Positions 6,175 to 7,680 of a stretch of 7,680 nt of DNA are shown here, in pieces. Both the position numbers and the translations under genes were made by a program. Numbering within the stretch: position 1 is the first letter of the stretch; each line of letters begins with the position of its first letter. A model generated the notes under the pieces. That model saw nothing but the letters and a program-made list of their open reading frames with translations. It was not told the origin of the DNA and did no database searches. Source of the stretch: Demequinaceae bacterium UBA4004 (GTDB lineage: Bacteria > Actinomycetota > Actinomycetes > Actinomycetales > Demequinaceae); the NCBI GenBank assembly GCA_002384765.1, contig DGBM01000148.1, positions 1 to 7,680 of the forward strand, written 5' to 3'.

Positions 6175-6215
6175 CGTGACCAGGGACCCGTGACCAAGGT
6201 CACGAAATCGTGACC
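6175..6215 (+). promoter_or_regulatory. Operator-like cluster: four copies of CGTGACC
   Basis: CGTGACC occurs at 6175-6181, 6189-6195 and 6209-6215 on the plus strand and at 6198-6204 inverted (GGTCACG). The middle copies form two overlapping perfect palindromes: 7-bp arms with a 2-base spacer (6189-6204) and 7-bp arms with a 4-base spacer (6198-6215). The last copy covers the probable -35 element of the downstream gene. This is the expected form of a site bound by a dimeric regulator, possibly cooperatively. I cannot name the regulator. The region could also fold as RNA at the end of the pdtaR transcript. Confidence 0.65.
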
Positions 6216-6238
6216 CTAGCGACCCATGGACGTAATTT
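6210..6238 (+). promoter_or_regulatory. Candidate promoter of the binding-protein gene
   Basis: GTGACC (6210-6215) resembles the -35 TTGACA at four positions. TAATTT (6233-6238) fits the TANNNT -10 pattern after a 17-base spacer. Transcription would begin near 6245, leaving an untranslated leader of about 86 bases. The -35 coincides with the last CGTGACC copy, so a bound protein would probably block or recruit polymerase there. A second -10 candidate, TACCGT (6247-6252), lacks a good -35. Confidence 0.5.
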
Positions 6239-6266
6239 CCCGCCGGTACCGTGAAGGCAACTGCCA

Positions 6267-6310
6267 GCGAGGACCGTCCTCGCGGTGGATCCGGTGGGCG
6301 CGTCCCGCCG
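6267..6310 (+). promoter_or_regulatory. Two hairpins in the 5' leader of the binding-protein mRNA
   Basis: Hairpin 1 is GCGAGGA (6267-6273) with TCCTCGC (6277-6283) around CCG. Hairpin 2 is CGGTGGG (6292-6298) with CCCGCCG (6304-6310), including one G-U pair, around CGCGT. They are 8 bases apart, and the second ends 9 bases before the ribosome binding site at 6320-6325. They could affect mRNA stability or translation. A GTG at 6251 opens a frame that continues without stop into the main gene, but it has no ribosome binding site. Confidence 0.45.
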
Positions 6311-6331
6311 AACCTTGATGGAGGGAAAGAC

Positions 6332-7603
6332 ATGGCACGATGGAACACCATCGCACGAGGCACCGCTGTAGCGGCTGTCGCGTCCCTTGCCCTGGCGGCT
6401 TGCTCGTCCGGTGGAGGTGAGACGGCTACAAGTTCTTCGTCCGGCGGCGGCGGCGGCGAAGACGTTGCGCCCCTGAAGATCGGCACATTGCTTCCGCTGA
6501 CCGGCTCGCTCGCCTTCCTCGGCCCGCCCGAAGTCGCTGGTGTTCAGTTGGCTGCTGACGAAATCAACGCGGCGGGCGGCATCTTCGGCGCCGACGTCGT
6601 GATCAACAACCAGGACTCCTCGGACACCGACAACCCGCAGATCGCCGCGCAGTCGGTTTCCGCGATGGTCGCTGACAACGTGGCCGCGATCGTCGGTGCA
6701 GCATCGTCTTCGGTGTCGCTCAACGTGGTGGATGACGTGGCGAACGCCGGAATCGTCCAGATTTCGCCCGCCAACACCTCGACCGCGCTGTCCGGCTACT
6801 CGCCGTTCTACTTCCGCACCGCTCCGCCGGACACCGTTCAGGGTTCGGCGCTCGGAAACCTGATCGTGGCTGACGGCATCAAGAAGCTCGGCATCCTGCT
6901 GTTCGCCGACGACTACGCCACGTCGCTGCGTGACGTGGTCCAGGGTGTCGTTGAGGAAAACGGCGGCGAGATCACCTACGGCAAGGCCGGAGACGAGTTC
7001 CAGACCGACGCCTCGAACTTCGAGTCGATCGTTCAGGACGTGCTCGCGACCAACCCTGAAGGCATCCTCGTGATCGCCTTCGACCAGACCAAGAACATCG
7101 TTCCTGCGCTGGTGGGAGCGGGTTACCCGGCCGACAAGTTGTACTTCACGGACGGCAACACTGCGGACTACTCGGCCGACTTCGACGCAGGCGTGATGAC
7201 CGGGGCAAAGGGCACCATTCCTGGCGCCAACGCACCGGACGACTTCAAGGCTCGCCTTGATGACACCAACGGCGGCAAGCTCGACTCTTACGCCTACGGT
7301 GCCGAGTCCTACGACGCCGCAATGCTGGTCGCCCTGGCTGCCCTCAAGGGCAATGGTTCGGACGGCCAGACTGTTCGCGACAACCTGGCGGCGGTTTCCG
7401 GCGCAGACGGTGGCACCGAGTGCACCGGCTGGGTGGAATGCTCCGACCTGATCCTGGCCGGCGAAGACATTATCTACCAGGCGGTCTCGGGTGTGGGTCC
7501 GTTCAACGCGGACAACGACCCGTCCAGCGCCTACGTGGGCGTGTACGTGTTCGACGACGCGAACGTCCCGCAGTGGACCGAAGCGGTGTACGGCGAGGTC
7601 TAA
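6332..7603 (+). CDS. Branched-chain amino acid-type ABC transporter substrate-binding lipoprotein
   Basis: This extracellular, membrane-anchored binding protein of 423 residues would deliver a ligand (probably an amino acid or a small relative such as urea or an amide) to an ABC permease. The N-terminus has a positively charged start, a hydrophobic stretch (about 11-23) and the lipobox L21-A-A-C24, so lipidation and cleavage before C24 are expected. A Ser/Gly-rich linker (25-44) leads to the type 1 periplasmic-binding domain (about 48 to the end), which opens LKIGTLLPLTG and contains AADEINAAGGIFG, as in LivJ/LivK-like proteins. Two cysteines, C364 and C370, may form a disulfide. The ATG at 6332 is chosen for GGAGGG (6320-6325), 6 bases upstream, and because it starts the signal peptide directly. 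A strong terminator follows the stop, so permease and ATPase genes, if next, would need separate transcription or read-through. The ligand cannot be told from sequence. Confidence 0.92.
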   Translation: MARWNTIARGTAVAAVASLALAACSSGGGETATSSSSGGGGGEDVAPLKIGTLLPLTGSLAFLGPPEVAGVQLAADEINAAGGIFGADVVINNQDSSDTDNPQIAAQSVSAMVADNVAAIVGAASSSVSLNVVDDVANAGIVQISPANTSTALSGYSPFYFRTAPPDTVQGSALGNLIVADGIKKLGILLFADDYATSLRDVVQGVVEENGGEITYGKAGDEFQTDASNFESIVQDVLATNPEGILVIAFDQTKNIVPALVGAGYPADKLYFTDGNTADYSADFDAGVMTGAKGTIPGANAPDDFKARLDDTNGGKLDSYAYGAESYDAAMLVALAALKGNGSDGQTVRDNLAAVSGADGGTECTGWVECSDLILAGEDIIYQAVSGVGPFNADNDPSSAYVGVYVFDDANVPQWTEAVYGEV

Positions 7604-7609
7604 GCCTCA

Positions 7610-7656
7610 CACGCACGAGCGAAGGGCCCCGGCTTCGGCCGGGGCCCTTCTGCGTG
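7610..7656 (+). terminator. Strong stem-loop terminator after the binding-protein gene
   Basis: GAAGGGCCCCGGC (7621-7633) pairs perfectly with GCCGGGGCCCTTC (7638-7650) around a TTCG tetraloop, one of the most stable loops known. Outside it, CACGCA (7610-7615) pairs with TGCGTG (7651-7656) across a 5-base bulge. The stem begins 6 bases after the stop codon (7601-7603). Only a TTC-T remnant of a T-tract is present, as often in high-GC genomes. Confidence 0.88.
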
Positions 7657-7680
7657 CCCGGACCGCCCACACGGTGTGCG

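Noticed and set aside
6156..6184. Terminator for pdtaR from CCTGGT (6156-6161) and ACCAGG (6179-6184)
   Set aside because: A 6-bp stem with a 17-base loop and no T-tract is too weak, and it overlaps the more convincing CGTGACC cluster.
6267..6310. Canonical ANTAR target RNA (two hairpins with hexaloops having A at position 1 and G at position 4)
   Set aside because: The loops here are 3 and 5 bases in the best folds. A shifted fold gives one hexaloop, TCCTCG (6277-6282), without A1 and G4.
6251..6331. GTG start adding 27 residues to the binding lipoprotein
   Set aside because: It would bury the signal peptide behind a polar stretch and lacks a ribosome binding site; the ATG at 6332 has a good one.

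Overview
The window looks like chromosomal DNA of a high-GC Gram-positive (actinobacterium). The signs are strong GC bias at third codon positions, a complete PdtaR-type response regulator with an ANTAR domain, a transketolase with a typical actinobacterial N-terminus, a tRNA gene without an encoded CCA, and a GTG-started gene with an apparently leaderless promoter. Genus cannot be fixed from this sequence; Propionibacteriales or Micrococcales are guesses.

Layout. Bases 1-441 hold the 3' part of a decayed ABC-2-type membrane permease, with an apparent internal deletion and an aberrant C-terminus. Bases 442-753 contain no recognisable gene. Bases 754-3112 are a compact three-gene phosphotransferase (PTS) operon of the L-ascorbate (Ula/Sgc) family in the order IIA, IIB, IIC. 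A strong hairpin (3122-3165) separates IIC from a full-length transketolase (3218-5302) on the same strand. Next comes a leftward tRNA gene (5432-5505), with its 3' acceptor end repeated in tandem just beyond it. Twenty-one bases from the tRNA 5' end the rightward pdtaR-like gene begins (5527-6138). A regulatory region (6175-6310) with four copies of a 7-mer, a candidate promoter and two leader hairpins precedes a lipoprotein of the branched-chain amino acid ABC-transporter binding family (6332-7603). That gene ends at a textbook stem-loop with a TTCG loop.

How the genes fit together. The PTS IIA-IIB-IIC chain would import and phosphorylate a sugar acid, pentose or similar substrate. The Ula route feeds into D-xylulose 5-phosphate, which is a transketolase donor, so the downstream transketolase makes biochemical sense. 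However, none of the Ula lactonase, decarboxylase or epimerase genes is present here, and the substrate is open. The right-hand part looks like core genome: a signalling regulator predicted to bind RNA, followed by an amino-acid uptake gene with its own promoter, operator-like repeats and structured leader.

Most unusual points: a tRNA with a leucine CAA anticodon but a short class I variable loop; triplicated tRNA 3' ends next to it; overlapping divergent -10 hexamers serving the tRNA and the leaderless pdtaR; and the CGTGACC array upstream of the binding-protein gene. I found no CRISPR array, insertion sequence, phage gene or clearly undescribed multi-gene system.
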